Source: Vavraia culicis subsp. floridensis
Taxonomy: Eukaryota > Microsporidia > Pleistophoridae
Length of the DNA stretch: 22,750 nucleotides
Assembly: GCF_000192795.1 (NCBI RefSeq)
Contig: NW_007360671.1
Coordinates: forward strand, 1 to 22,750
Reading direction: 5' to 3'
The notes below the pieces were generated by a model. That model was given only the letters and a program-made list of their open reading frames with translations, was not told where the DNA came from and made no database searches. Numbering within the stretch: position 1 is the stretch's first letter; each line of letters opens with the position of its first letter. The position numbers and the translations under genes are program-made. Of the stretch, positions 7,452 through 17,432 are shown in pieces.

Positions 7452-8747
7452 TTAAGATAATCCAAATCAGTCTCTAAAACACAGTTGTCATCCATATCAA
7501 CAATCTTAATGCGAGTGAGTCGATAAGCTACCTATTATGAACAATGTATGCATGCGTAAGCTATTTACATGCCTATTCAAATCCCATGATGATCACAGTT
7601 TACACAAATTCTATATTCTACGAAATAGGAATTTATTAGCTCTAATTTAGTACTCTGATCCAATCGTTGCAACAAGCGGATCAAACCATAAACAACAGGT
7701 CAGTAAGATCACAGTTCTACACCAGTTATTAAGCAATGTAGAATGTGCACACCTCATTCATTGGTTAATTCAGTGTTTATACCAACCGTTCCTGCCATCA
7801 GAACAAGCATTGGATCGCATGTTGCGAATCACCAGAATGGCCTATTACAATGGCAATCAAAGAACTGTTAGAATGCTACGCACAATCTTCTGAATACTAA
7901 ATATGTGGTAGTCTTGAATAAGGTCTGTTGACTTTTTTCCAAGGCCGTCTGATTATCGCTTCACAACCACGAAGGCTCTGTTAGATGGGTCACATTGCCA
8001 ACAGTTCAGTACATTCAATAATTTGTGATTGTTTTCGGGCATTGTGGGGATGTGTTTGAACTGAGAGTACTGTTCTATGACCATGCTGTACATGAAAAAG
8101 TTATTTAATTATTGAAGTACAAAATGCTGCGTAAAATGCAATGTTGCAACGAGCACATCTAACACAGCTAGAGACTACAGTTTACTCAGGAGTCCCGAAC
8201 AGGGCTGTATAAGACATCACAAACGTTTGCACAGAAAGAACTTATCTCAGCTAAAACTATGAAAAGGAAAAGAGGCATAAACGGAAAAGGGGAAAGGGAA
8301 GTGTAATGAACCATTTTATGGGAATAAACAATGGTAATGCGAATAAGCTAATCATTTTTTAGGCTAAAACCTGATTATGAAATAGCTCGTAAACTGTAAA
8401 CTTGCGTTTACCTCACCACTTATGTAAAAGCTGATGGCAAAGTGGTTTTTAACACAAGTACAGGAAAATACCGATTTGCATTTAAATTTAAAACGGAAAA
8501 ATTTTGCTTTATTTCACAAGGAATATTCGTCGATGAGATGAGCCGTTATTATTTATTGACGAGTGTAAAAGGGCATTAGAGCGCTATTCCGAATGATTTG
8601 ACGGTTACACATTTATAGCTGCTTTGGTTCGCCATGAGAATTCTACGTTGATCTTTAGTTACGTTTGGTGTAACTAACTAGGCAATGTGGGTGAATTGTG
8701 ATGTAATTGTAGTACGTGACACGAATTTCTGTTCTGTGGACAGACAC
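7389..8747. other. gene-free stretch before SerRS
   Basis: About 1.35 kb, AT-rich, with no frame of coding character, no tRNA-like internal promoter and no repeat apart from the inverted repeat at its left edge. It may hold regulatory sequence, a non-coding RNA or a fully decayed gene. Confidence 0.5.
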
Positions 8748-8930
8748 TTAAACCTTAATCTCAAAGAGTTCTTCCGCTCGGCCTGACGTAAAATAATTTG
8801 TGAAAGAATGCGATGTACTGGAGTGAAGCGTACCTTGCTTGAGGAAATTTAGTCGGTCAAAGATGAAGAGCAGATCTCTAAATCGCGCGGTCGCATTGCG
8901 CTGTGAGTACAGAGCTGTATCATCGCACAT
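8748..8930 (-). CDS. possible 60-residue hypothetical protein
   Basis: An ATG-initiated minus-strand frame starts 36 bp from the SerRS start and is divergent from it. The product has a hydrophobic/aromatic central helix (RDLLFIFDRLNFL) and an acidic end. There is no CCC or TATA element in front and no family is recognised. Chance occurrence is quite possible. Confidence 0.27.
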   Translation of the reverse strand: MCDDTALYSQRNATARFRDLLFIFDRLNFLKQGTLHSSTSHSFTNYFTSGRAEELFEIKV

Positions 8931-8966
8931 GTCATTAAATGGAGAAAAAAATGCATCCCATAGGAA

Positions 8967-10364
8967 ATGATTGACGTTAAGCTGCTGCGAGACGAGAAGA
9001 CAAGGAGGGAGGTGTACGAATCAGAAAAAAACAGATTTAAGGATCCAGAAAATGTGATTAGGGCATATGAATTGGATCAACTGAAAATCAAAATGATGTA
9101 CGAAAAGGAGAAGATCGCGAAGGGAATGAATGAGGCATGCAACGAGATGAAAAAGAGAATGAAAAAGGAAAAGGAGAGCTTAAGGAAGGTAGGAGAAAGC
9201 ATTGGAGTCGGGATAGAAAAAGTGAACATTAATGAACACAGCAAGGTATGCATGGACGAGCAAAACACAACTGAGGAGACATGCCCGCCATCTAGTGATA
9301 GTGAGGCGCTAAAAGAGAGTATTGCGACACTGAAAACAAGAAAGGCTGTATTAGAAGTAAGGATAAAGGAGATGGACGAAGAACTGAGGAAAATCCTGAA
9401 GAACATCGGCAATGTTCTACACAAGGACGTTTTTGTGAGCAAGGATGAGGAGCATAACCCTGTGATATCCAAATATGATAGTGGAAATAAAAGGAATGGT
9501 AAATTGGCGTACTACGATGTAATGGAGCGGTTGGGATGTGTTGACATGAAAAGGGGCAGCAAAGTGAGTGGGCATAGAGGATACTTCCTTTTTGAGGAGC
9601 TAGCGCTTCTCGAAAATGCGTTAGTGCGCTATTCGATCGACTTTCTACGCAGCAAGGGCTACATGCTGGTGCAAACACCTGTCCTTTTGAACAAAGATGT
9701 AATGAGCAAAACGGCACAACTGAGTGAATTTGATGAACAGCTATATTCCGCAGATGATCAATACCTTATTGCTACCTCTGAGCAGCCGTTGACGGGTCTT
9801 TACATGAATGAGCGCCTCCTTCCCGAGCAGCTGCCCAAAAAACTATGTGGGCAGAGCCTTTGCTTTAGGAAAGAGGCAGGAGCTGCCGGTAAAGACAACA
9901 AAGGTATTTTCAGGGTGCATCAGTTTGAGAAAGTCGAGCAGTTCGTGGTTTGTGCACCCGGTGAGAGCGAGGAAGTGCACCAGTCAATGCTTGCGATAAG
10001 TGAGCAGTTTTATCAGTCGCTTGGCCTAGATTACCGGGTGGTGTCCATTGTTTCGGGCGAAATGAACGATAGTGCGTGTCTTAAATACGATTTGGAGGCG
10101 TACTTTCCCCACTCCAAAAGGTACAGGGAATTGGTGTCCTGTTCGAATTGTACGGATTACCAAGCGCGAGACCTCGAGGTTAGGTACGGCATCACCAAGG
10201 AGAATGACAAGAAATTATACTGTCACATGCTTAATGCCACGTTATGTGCTGTGCAGCGAACATTGTGCTGTTTAGTGGAGAACTACCAGGACGAGGAGGG
10301 CATTAAAGTGCCTGATGTCTTGGTGAAGTATTACGGCGGTGAAGCAATCAAGTACGTTAATTAA
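8967..10364 (+). CDS. SES1: seryl-tRNA synthetase, cytosolic type
   Basis: This class II aminoacyl-tRNA synthetase charges tRNA-Ser (and tRNA-Sec where present). The protein has 465 residues. The N-terminal region (1-150) forms the long helical hairpin that grips the tRNA variable arm, with a hydrophilic Cys/Ser/Glu-rich tip at about 81-115. The catalytic core shows motif 1 around 217-238, the serine-pocket sequence ATSEQP (269-274), motif 2 CFRKEAGAAGKDNKGIFRVH with the following QFEKVEQF (299-326), MNDSACLKYDLEAYFP (366-381), and motif 3 LNATLCAVQRTL (422-433) with the final arginine of class II enzymes. The sequence resembles eukaryotic cytosolic rather than bacterial or mitochondrial SerRS. 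The ATG at 8967 follows ATCCCATAGGAA, giving the CCC start signal; the ATG at 8951 is in another frame and stops at once. Confidence 0.96.
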   Translation: MIDVKLLRDEKTRREVYESEKNRFKDPENVIRAYELDQLKIKMMYEKEKIAKGMNEACNEMKKRMKKEKESLRKVGESIGVGIEKVNINEHSKVCMDEQNTTEETCPPSSDSEALKESIATLKTRKAVLEVRIKEMDEELRKILKNIGNVLHKDVFVSKDEEHNPVISKYDSGNKRNGKLAYYDVMERLGCVDMKRGSKVSGHRGYFLFEELALLENALVRYSIDFLRSKGYMLVQTPVLLNKDVMSKTAQLSEFDEQLYSADDQYLIATSEQPLTGLYMNERLLPEQLPKKLCGQSLCFRKEAGAAGKDNKGIFRVHQFEKVEQFVVCAPGESEEVHQSMLAISEQFYQSLGLDYRVVSIVSGEMNDSACLKYDLEAYFPHSKRYRELVSCSNCTDYQARDLEVRYGITKENDKKLYCHMLNATLCAVQRTLCCLVENYQDEEGIKVPDVLVKYYGGEAIKYVN

Positions 10365-11098
10365 AAGTTTGAGCTCTGAGACTGTTATTGAGCTGTTTTT
10401 GGCGCTAAGAACAGTGCTGAACATGTCATAGCACCAGCCACCAGGCTAGAATACGTCTGATGTTCGAACAGAATTCCATTAAATAACAACCAATTAAGCT
10501 TTAATATTCTTTTCGCTGCCTGCAGAAACATTTAAATCGTATAACACGCTCATTTTTTACGTTGAATTGTGATTTCAGCATGTTCTGTATGGGAAAAGTA
10601 CGATGTTGGTGTTTTTGGTGCTGTTCGATGGAACCAAATTATTGAGGAATAGGAAATTATTGAGGAATAGGAAATTATTGAGGAATAGGAAATTATTGAA
10701 GGATAGGAAATTATTGAGGAATAGGAAATTATTGAAGGATAGGAAATTTTGCAAAACACCAATTTTGTAAGTGGAGTATTTGAATTTTTCATTTGTGCTC
10801 GTAGAACAGGAACGAAACGGCCATTCCATCCAACGAATTCGTTAGGTGTACCGTAGCTGGCAGTGCACGTTTAATTCGTGGATGCTCTGCAGAGTTGTTC
10901 ACAGCTTATGACAGGGAGAAGGCAAGACGTGGAAATGCTGTGAGGTAGAATTCGTTGAAGGGCGCTTTGGAGGAAAAAGCAATGCAAATCATTTATTTAG
11001 CACGTGAGCGGTGTGCACCTCGTAGAAATAGCACTGATAAATAAATTGATTACCTGTTCCGGTAACACGAGCTAAAAACGAGAAAGAATAACACGGCT
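10365..11098. other. intergenic with minisatellite
   Basis: About 730 bases after SerRS. Besides the 18-bp repeat listed separately there is no supported gene. The minus-strand frames across the repeat (period six residues) arise because 18 is a multiple of three. Confidence 0.5.
10636..10743. repeat. 18-bp minisatellite, six copies
   Basis: Six head-to-tail copies of AAATTATTGAGGAATAGG. Copies 4 and 6 read TGAAGGATAGG in the second half. A partial copy (AAATT) follows. Copies are purine-rich on the plus strand. It is intergenic, between convergent genes. Confidence 0.96.
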
Positions 11099-11401
11099 TT
11101 AACCACCGAACAGCACGTATAGCAATATCTTAAGCACGACCAAGACGATACATCCGCTTACGCCCAGGACCATCCATCGGATAATTAGGTCTATGAATTC
11201 GTTCCTGCTCATTGCCATTCTGTAATAACCGGTTCGCCTGTGCTCGGCAGGCCCGCTGTTTATCCTATCGATTTGTTTTAACTTTTCTCTCTGCTCAACA
11301 ACCAAAAGCATGCTCTTGTAGTTGCTGAGCATTCGGTTGCTCGGCGGGCCTGTGTGCTTCTTGGCGGGGAGTGCAAGCAGCGCTTGGAAGAACAGCAGCA
11401 T
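11099..11401 (-). CDS. small membrane protein with C-terminal anchor
   Basis: A 100-residue protein starts at an ATG directly preceded by CCCC (GGTCCCCATG), the strongest start-signal match in the window; the frame is open further upstream but without such a signal. It starts with a short hydrophobic stretch (2-13) that could be a signal peptide. A hydrophilic helical middle follows (24-72, including VVEQREKLKQIDRI) and then a strong transmembrane segment (about 74-98) reaching the C-terminus. The layout resembles a tail-anchored or type I ER/secretory-pathway protein, and the middle faintly recalls a SNARE helix, but no family can be assigned. It is convergent with SerRS across the minisatellite region. 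Confidence 0.65.
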   Translation of the reverse strand: MLLFFQALLALPAKKHTGPPSNRMLSNYKSMLLVVEQREKLKQIDRINSGPAEHRRTGYYRMAMSRNEFIDLIIRWMVLGVSGCIVLVVLKILLYVLFGG

Positions 11402-12714
11402 GGGGACCGCACACGGCACGGATGAAAAACGGAAGGTGTCAACCAAGTTTTGAGAGGTTGACCGGTGATGACCTGTTAGATTGTGGCAGATCATCACTTG
11501 GCACGCACACGGAGCACCTGCCATTACGCGGAAATAAATGCATGGGATCGTAGGCCGTGGGGATGGCAAGGCAGGCGTTGAAAAGAATGGAAAATGCGCT
11601 TAGCAAGATTTTTGCCTGTTTAGGACAAAATTAGATTTGATAGGTGCACCAAAACATAGAAATGTATTTTTAGAGCTGAGAACGGTGCATTTGCGGATGA
11701 AAACGCAAAAAAATGGTGTAGCGATTTAGGAAAGGACACACACCGGAAAAGTAGATTTGATTTGTTTTAGAGTGCAGTTGCAGGCTGTCCATGACCTCAG
11801 CACATGTTCATGGAATGTGTTGCTGGCACGGGCAGTGTGCACACCAACCGGTAGCACGGGATGTGCCGGTCGGTGGTTTTCTTTCTTTTTAACTTGGTCG
11901 GTGATTCTCACCAAAAAATGGAAGTGACAGGTCGTGCAGTGCAAGCACGAAGGGAACATCCGATGAGCTGAAAGCGTGTAGGCAGGATGAATGGATGGTT
12001 TGGTGCTACGGAACGTGTCAGGTTCGTGGATGAGATGCGCTTAAATTAAATTTGTTTGGCATGCCTCCGTAGTTGATCGGACGTGTTGACAGTGATCCGG
12101 TGGGAATGACGTATTTGGAAGGTTTACGGGCAGCTGGTGCACGGGGCGGATGTGCTGCCATTCGCTTGGAACGGATGGACAGCGCATCGATGAAACATTG
12201 CCGAGATGCGAGTTGCACAGCGCGGGTCTCGGCGTGTGATGTTAGTTCGGTGATGCCGCACTCAAGCAGGACATAACAGCCGGCAGGACAGACACTGCCA
12301 AAACGGCACCGTGCCACACCAACGGGTGCTTGGGGAGTGAACGCCTTAAAATCAGACGACTGCAGGGATCGGGTGCTGAGCAATTTGTTGGTTGCCTTTG
12401 CTCGCAGCGCAACTCAAAATACGTTTTCACATGTCACGCATTGCCTCTCTCCTCACGGGAGATGATTCCTCAGCACCACCTTTCTTTATTTGTGCGATCA
12501 CAGCGCACTTTTTCCTGTAAAGGAAAAACAGAGGATGAGTTCGTGATGACGAGCACGGTGCAAAACAGCAATCAACCTAGCACCGCCATATTTTCGTTAT
12601 TTCGCATGTTATCTGCAGGATGGGCAGGCTGCGATCCAAGGCACCATTTTCACCGCAAAGCCAATTTTATTATTTTTCTTCTGCCCCCTCTGTTCGTTTG
12701 CACAGCGGGAAGAA
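11402..12714. other. gene-free, relatively GC-rich stretch
   Basis: About 1.3 kb with many overlapping open frames on both strands, as expected from higher GC. None combines an ATG, a start signal and a recognisable protein. The best ATG frame (minus, 11959 down to 11726, 77 residues, Cys/His-rich at its start) has no supporting signal. I see no RNA gene here. Confidence 0.45.
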
Positions 12715-13131
12715 ATGACGAATAACAACACGGATCGAAAGAGCACAGGGACAGGAGAGACATGCGACGAAGGAACGGGGCTGACCACCGAACTTGCAGG
12801 GCACCAGGCCACCGCCTCATACATCATAAGAGACAGGAACCTGAAAATACGTACAAGAACGTGCAAGAGAAACAAACACCTTCTGGTGCGTATAAACAAA
12901 CGGACAGAGGATGCACTGACGGTGACGAAGCGCATTGTGGAACGGAATGAGTATGACACGGTGTATGTGGTGATGAAGTACGGGCGCATCAGGCGGATGG
13001 ACAGGAGTGCGCTTCGAATGGTGTATGACATGATGGGGTACGAGGTGTACGTGGGGTACGTGCCCAGAAGGATTATTAGGGAGAACGAGTACGTGTGCCT
13101 GTACAGAATGGAAAGGATAAGGAGCGTGTGA
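12715..13131 (+). CDS. basic protein, possible Alba-superfamily (Rpp20/Pop7-like) RNA-binding protein
   Basis: A 138-residue protein. Its hydrophilic N-terminus (1-35, Thr/Glu/Gly-rich) is followed by a very basic region (about 40-55) and a compact part with alternating strands and helices: HLLVRINKR, a helix TEDALTVTKRIVERN, DTVYVVMKYGRI, a helix MDRSALRMVYDMM, and YEVYVGYV. The order strand-helix-strand-helix-strand fits the Alba fold of RNase P/MRP subunits Rpp20/Pop7 and Rpp25/Pop6, whose second strand is followed by a G-x-A/S-I-x-R-A type helix. This match is by pattern only. The ATG at 12715 follows GCGGGAAGAA (a GGG-like start signal), with CCCCC further upstream at about 12685. The opposite-strand frame (13031-12609) is judged a shadow. 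Confidence 0.62.
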   Translation: MTNNNTDRKSTGTGETCDEGTGLTTELAGHQATASYIIRDRNLKIRTRTCKRNKHLLVRINKRTEDALTVTKRIVERNEYDTVYVVMKYGRIRRMDRSALRMVYDMMGYEVYVGYVPRRIIRENEYVCLYRMERIRSV

Positions 13132-14878
13132 CTGGGAAGAGTGGGGGTGCAAGATGGGAGTAGATTCAGAAATAGACTGTCAGAGCGGGAGTGAGGAACA
13201 AATAGAGAAGGTGCATGGAGGGGAAGAGAGATGGACCAGCTGGTTGAGGGATCGATCTGATGCCATAGGACGAATGCAAGGGAACGTACGTGTGCAATTC
13301 TGGTTAGAGCGGACAGAACGTGGAATTAAAGGCAGATGCGTACAAAAAATGTTCTAAAGGCGATGAGTGATTTATTGGTGGCTGCAGGACAGGGTAGAGG
13401 ACCTGCGATGTGCAGATTTGTATTCAACGGCTGGGCCCAGCAACCAAGGATTTTATCGTGCTTGGCAAAGATTCGTTCACAGATAGAACGTGCAAAATCA
13501 GAGAACGACTTCCCGATTACTGCACCATGTGATGGCCATTCTCAATCTTTTTAGGAGGTGTGCTCGTGGTGAGCAGAGTTGCTGCATTTTTTATTTGTGC
13601 TGGCACTTCGTGCAACCGAGCGTTGCATGATTGAGGGCGTGTTGTAGTAAAAGCTGTCAAAATTTTTAGAGGAAGTGCAGGTGACAGGAAAGGAAGGTCC
13701 TCAACAGCAAATCAAAGAAGTTACCCGCTATTTTCATCGTGTACAGGTGTACGCATATATAAGCGATTTAACGAGGCATATACGGATTTATAAGGTGCTC
13801 ATATCAATGGTGAATTGCTGTTAATAGATGTCTTAAATAACATTATTTAGATATCTTGTCAAATATTTTTCTTGGCCTGCTCCAGCCGTAGCTTTTAGCC
13901 GTTGATCCAAATGTTTTTTTACATTTTCCGCATACAGCCTTGTGTTAGGGTTGTACTCAACCAGCGTGGTCTTGCTGAGGGAATGCTGGCGCTAATAATT
14001 GCTGTCTTCCTTGTTCAGGGCTCGTTTTTAACGGATCCAAGGTTTAGCTCCCATAGTATACGCTGCCGTTTAAAACCTATCGCAATGAATTTGTACTTCT
14101 TATCTCTGGTTGCCTGCTCTGACTCTACACATAACGCAAAGAGGCTATGTAATTTACACCAAACGTACTTTAACTAAACTCGCTCAACACCATGTGCACA
14201 ACATTTACAGGCCACATGGGGCCTTGAATCTGCTATTACCGTTCGTCTCTGCGCATTGTGACCCATGTTCACCTACGTTTACTGGGCATGTATAAATCAT
14301 TCCTCCCCTTACATGGAAGAATTAACGACATAAACACCAAAAATGGCACGTGTTAGTCCGCCCACCTGACCATTCGAGTTGTTACGTCCGAGTGGTACGA
14401 TCTTGCCTGCAGCAATTATTGCCATTGCAAGATGATCTTCCGCTTAGTGCCGACATGAAAGTGGCATTTCATAAATAGTAAAATGTTTTTTACTCATCTA
14501 AAGCTTAGCTGCTTTGTCACGTTACGGTTTAGCATTTGCCAGTGATCACGTCGTGTAGCCATGAGGTGTGCCATTTGGTACCTTAAACGTATTAAAGTAT
14601 TTTATGAATCGATCTACTGCCTGTAACCATGTCCTAGCCTGTATTTAGGTGTTGTTGTACAAACAAATTTAACGCTATGTGTGGGGTAACCAACGAACCG
14701 CTTTTGATGAAAAGCACACGCAATCAAAAATCTTCAAATCTGAGAAATTTATGCTATGTTCTGTTCCGCTAACGTGTGTACTCTGTTTATCTGAGATGTT
14801 AGCTGTAAATCGCCGTGCACACTGCTACTCCACTCATCACCATTACACTCACCCCACTTCGGACAGCCCTTCGATCAA
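13132..14878. other. gene-poor stretch before the SWIM gene
   Basis: About 1.75 kb. Plus-strand ATG frames at 13154 (67 residues) and 13336 (72 residues) and a hydrophobic frame from 13911 lack start signals and recognisable content. On the minus strand, a 51-codon frame (13988-13833) without an ATG has a protein-like, lysine-rich sequence and could be a gene remnant. A TATA-like CATATATAAGCG lies at about 13755 with no gene after it. Confidence 0.4.
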
Positions 14879-15154
14879 ATGCTAGCATTCACGAAGAACA
14901 AAAAAATTACGCTTTCATACGCCATCCTGACCATAGGCATGTCAGATATGCAGCGCGCTATAAATTCGAAGGTAAAAACGATAGTGTACTGCGGCATTTC
15001 GCTGTACGTTGTGGATGAACATTTCAAAGTCGTAGTGCATGATGACATTTATTTTTGTTCTTGTGGAAAGTCCGTATGTTGGCACATTTACAGTGTGATT
15101 TGGGGAGATTGGGTGGAGTGGGACAGCAATGGCGACAAGTACTTCAATATTTAG
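14879..15154 (+). CDS. SWIM zinc-finger protein, candidate minimal Sws1/ZSWIM7 (Shu complex)
   Basis: A 91-residue protein with a C-terminal SWIM-type zinc motif: Cys60-Ser-Cys62, four residues, Cys67-Trp-His69, followed by IYSV. The part before it (about 14-55) runs AILTIGMSDMQRAIN, KVKTIVYCGISLYVV and FKVVVHDDIYF. This parallels Sws1/Shu2/ZSWIM7, where a helix like AFIFG...QALDLVD precedes two strands and then Y-C-x-C...C-K-H-x-x-A-V. Sws1 with RAD51 paralogues forms the Shu complex that helps RAD51/DMC1 filaments. Differences are a very short CxC-to-CxH spacing (4, versus about 15 in the human protein) and Ser in place of the usual Ala after CxH. The ATG follows GCCCTTCGATCAA, a CCC start signal as at the housekeeping genes here. 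The alternative is a fragment of a SWIM-bearing MULE transposase, which the CCC start and complete short frame argue against. Confidence 0.68.
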   Translation: MLAFTKNKKITLSYAILTIGMSDMQRAINSKVKTIVYCGISLYVVDEHFKVVVHDDIYFCSCGKSVCWHIYSVIWGDWVEWDSNGDKYFNI

Positions 15155-17432
15155 ATGGGATGTTGACACCAGTCCATTTCTGCAGAAAATACCTGGTAGT
15201 TGTGCGTGTAATACCACGTATGATAACGAGTTACCATCTTTACAGTGAAATAAGGCACCGAGCTTTCTAAAACACGATATAACGATGTATAACAGGATAT
15301 TCTACCAGATTACACTCTGATATGGCATGCAGAATTGCCATTTGAATCGGTTTATGGAGTTTGTCATTTATAACGTAATTTTGAGATTATATGGAGGTTC
15401 AAATACAATTGATTTAAAAGGAAATACCACGAACAACACATAGCTCATAATTTTAATCAGGAATGAGCATCAATACCACAGATCATCTGGTTTAAGATTT
15501 TGGTGGATGAGCCCATCATGGTTACCGTTTGCTTTTGATTGATGCCCTGGCTTAAATTTGGTTGTTTCTGTCAGCTTGATTTCTAGAATCATGACAAAAT
15601 GAATTGACACTTGGTGTAAATAGCAGAGATCGCACCATTTCCTCTGACGAGTCGCTAATCACTTCCATTAATCGCATTTTTACTGTTTTGTCCTGCTTTA
15701 AAAGAATATCTCATTTGGTGTCGACATGAAGTGATGATAATACCAGTGTTTGTTTGTGATTAGCGGAATATTTTATTCCGCTTTAGACAGTAGCAGAATA
15801 ATTTTTTCATATCCTTCAGCAAAAGTCTGGTGGTGATAAAGAGATGGAAAGCTGTACTGAAACAAGTTGCATACGCCTGTTATTTTTATTAATAGGTGTG
15901 GCACTGCTATCTCAATCCATCTAAATTATTCTTCCTGCAGAAAACTACACATTACACCAATTTTTTCATTTTTTTCACTATTTATCAATAGATATAACAG
16001 CTATCCGATCATTGTGGGAAAATATAAAAATAAAGGCAAAACCTTGTCTGACTTGATGCGCTAGTATCATTCCTCAAGACCATTTTACCAGTAAATGCTA
16101 TCAACAGCTATATAGTTCTGACAAATGTTTTTTTGTCGGTTACACGCTCAGATTACGATTCTAACACCCAGCACAACTATCGATTTTTATGCGATTAACA
16201 ATGCCATAATTCACAGAATTACTCACATCAATCGAATATCTGCACGTTTAAAGTACGTATCTTTGCACATATGGCCATTGTTTTTGCAACAGACTGTTCA
16301 TTTGTCTTTGCACATGCAACATCACCCAAACAAAAAATAGTTGTTGCCAAGAATAGTTTACGATGCCTACAAATAACAAGTACCATAATATATCAATCCT
16401 CACATACCGTAGTGACTCGCAATTTATGAGACTGCTTTATCACAGCGACATGGATGGTGGTTCCGCGATGAAAACCAAGTCTGATCAAAATGCTGCCATT
16501 GAAGGCATAATATGGCTTGCAGGAAGTTGTTTTAGTATTCTATTTCAGATATCTCTCATCTTGACGAATGATTTGACAGTTAGCCTCCTTTTTTCTCATG
16601 GATGGACAAGTTCTTGTCCCATATCACCATATCTGCTTTAGATATTGAAAACGTGATGTTCATGCACAATTCTCACTTTCTTTCTTTCGAAAGTTAAAAT
16701 TTTTTTACCATTAAACATTATACAAAAGTTCTGAAAGGCAAATGAAGCACTAATATAAAAATTTCGATTGGAGACATTATGATCCTCTAGAATGAAGTTG
16801 CTATTTTCCGCAATAGTTTTTTGTAAAATTGTTCGTAGAAAATTCGAATCGAACACCAGGATCAACATAGTATTCTGTATCTTGGTGTTATCACATAAAC
16901 ACCCCAAATGCTATCGAGTTATCAAAAATAGTAATAGACGGGCCAACGTATTGGGATAATGAGATATTTGGGAATAATAACCAATTAGTTGCTTGAATCT
17001 TACGATTTATTTTTTAGCAAGAATGTATGTGCTGATCAAAGAAGTAGTTCCATGATCAGCACCAAGAAGGTGATGTTAGTGTGTGGAAACTACATAAACA
17101 CACTTATAATCAAAAAACATCAAAGAGATTATTTTTGCGCGACATCAGCCAGAGAAAGACAACTATTAAATACAGTAATGGAGAGTAGAGGCAATCATTG
17201 ACAAAATTGACCCTCAATCATTAAACACAGATCGTTCGACAGTACCTTATTGACACATAATCATATTTTAAGGAAGGAATTCAGTAGCAAAGTTGATAAT
17301 TTTGCCGTTTGACGAAGATGGATGTTTATAGGACGGTGGTTTTATAAGCGAAACAGAAAGATGTGTTTGTCTGTTTTAAAGCAGGCGGTGATGTTGATGT
17401 TCGGACACTGAGCATTTTACCGGTGAGGAAAT
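15155..17432. other. long AT-rich stretch, possible gene remnants
   Basis: About 2.3 kb without a supported gene. A perfect 9-bp hairpin lies at 15762-15782. Several stop-free stretches without a convincing ATG have somewhat protein-like content: minus 16907-16638, plus 16363-16641 and plus 16989-17201. They could be eroded genes or chance. No tRNA-like T-loop in a tRNA context is visible. Confidence 0.4.
15762..15782. repeat. 9-bp perfect hairpin
   Basis: AGCGGAATA (15762-15770) and TATTCCGCT (15774-15782) are perfect inverted repeats around a TTT loop. There is no gene within several hundred bases on either side, so it is not an obvious terminator. Confidence 0.8.

Noticed and set aside
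12018..12430. Overlapping open frames on both strands in the GC-rich gap
   Set aside because: All begin at TTG or GTG, have shuffled-looking composition and lack start signals.
12609..13031. 140-codon minus-strand frame opposite the Alba-like gene
   Set aside because: The plus-strand frame has an ATG, a GGG-type start signal and an ordered strand/helix pattern; the minus frame is a Ser/Val/Arg-rich shadow.
13154..13554. Two consecutive ATG frames of 67 and 72 codons after the Alba-like gene
   Set aside because: They overlap each other in different frames, have no start signal and no recognisable motif.
13833..13988. 51-codon minus-strand open stretch with lysine-rich, protein-like content
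   Set aside because: No ATG, and stops just upstream in the same frame; at most a remnant that I could not connect to any family.
16363..16907. Open stretches on both strands, considered as transposase or sliding-clamp remnants
   Set aside because: The right-hand frame starts at TTG, neighbouring segments fall in different frames with stops, and no catalytic or fold motif is visible.
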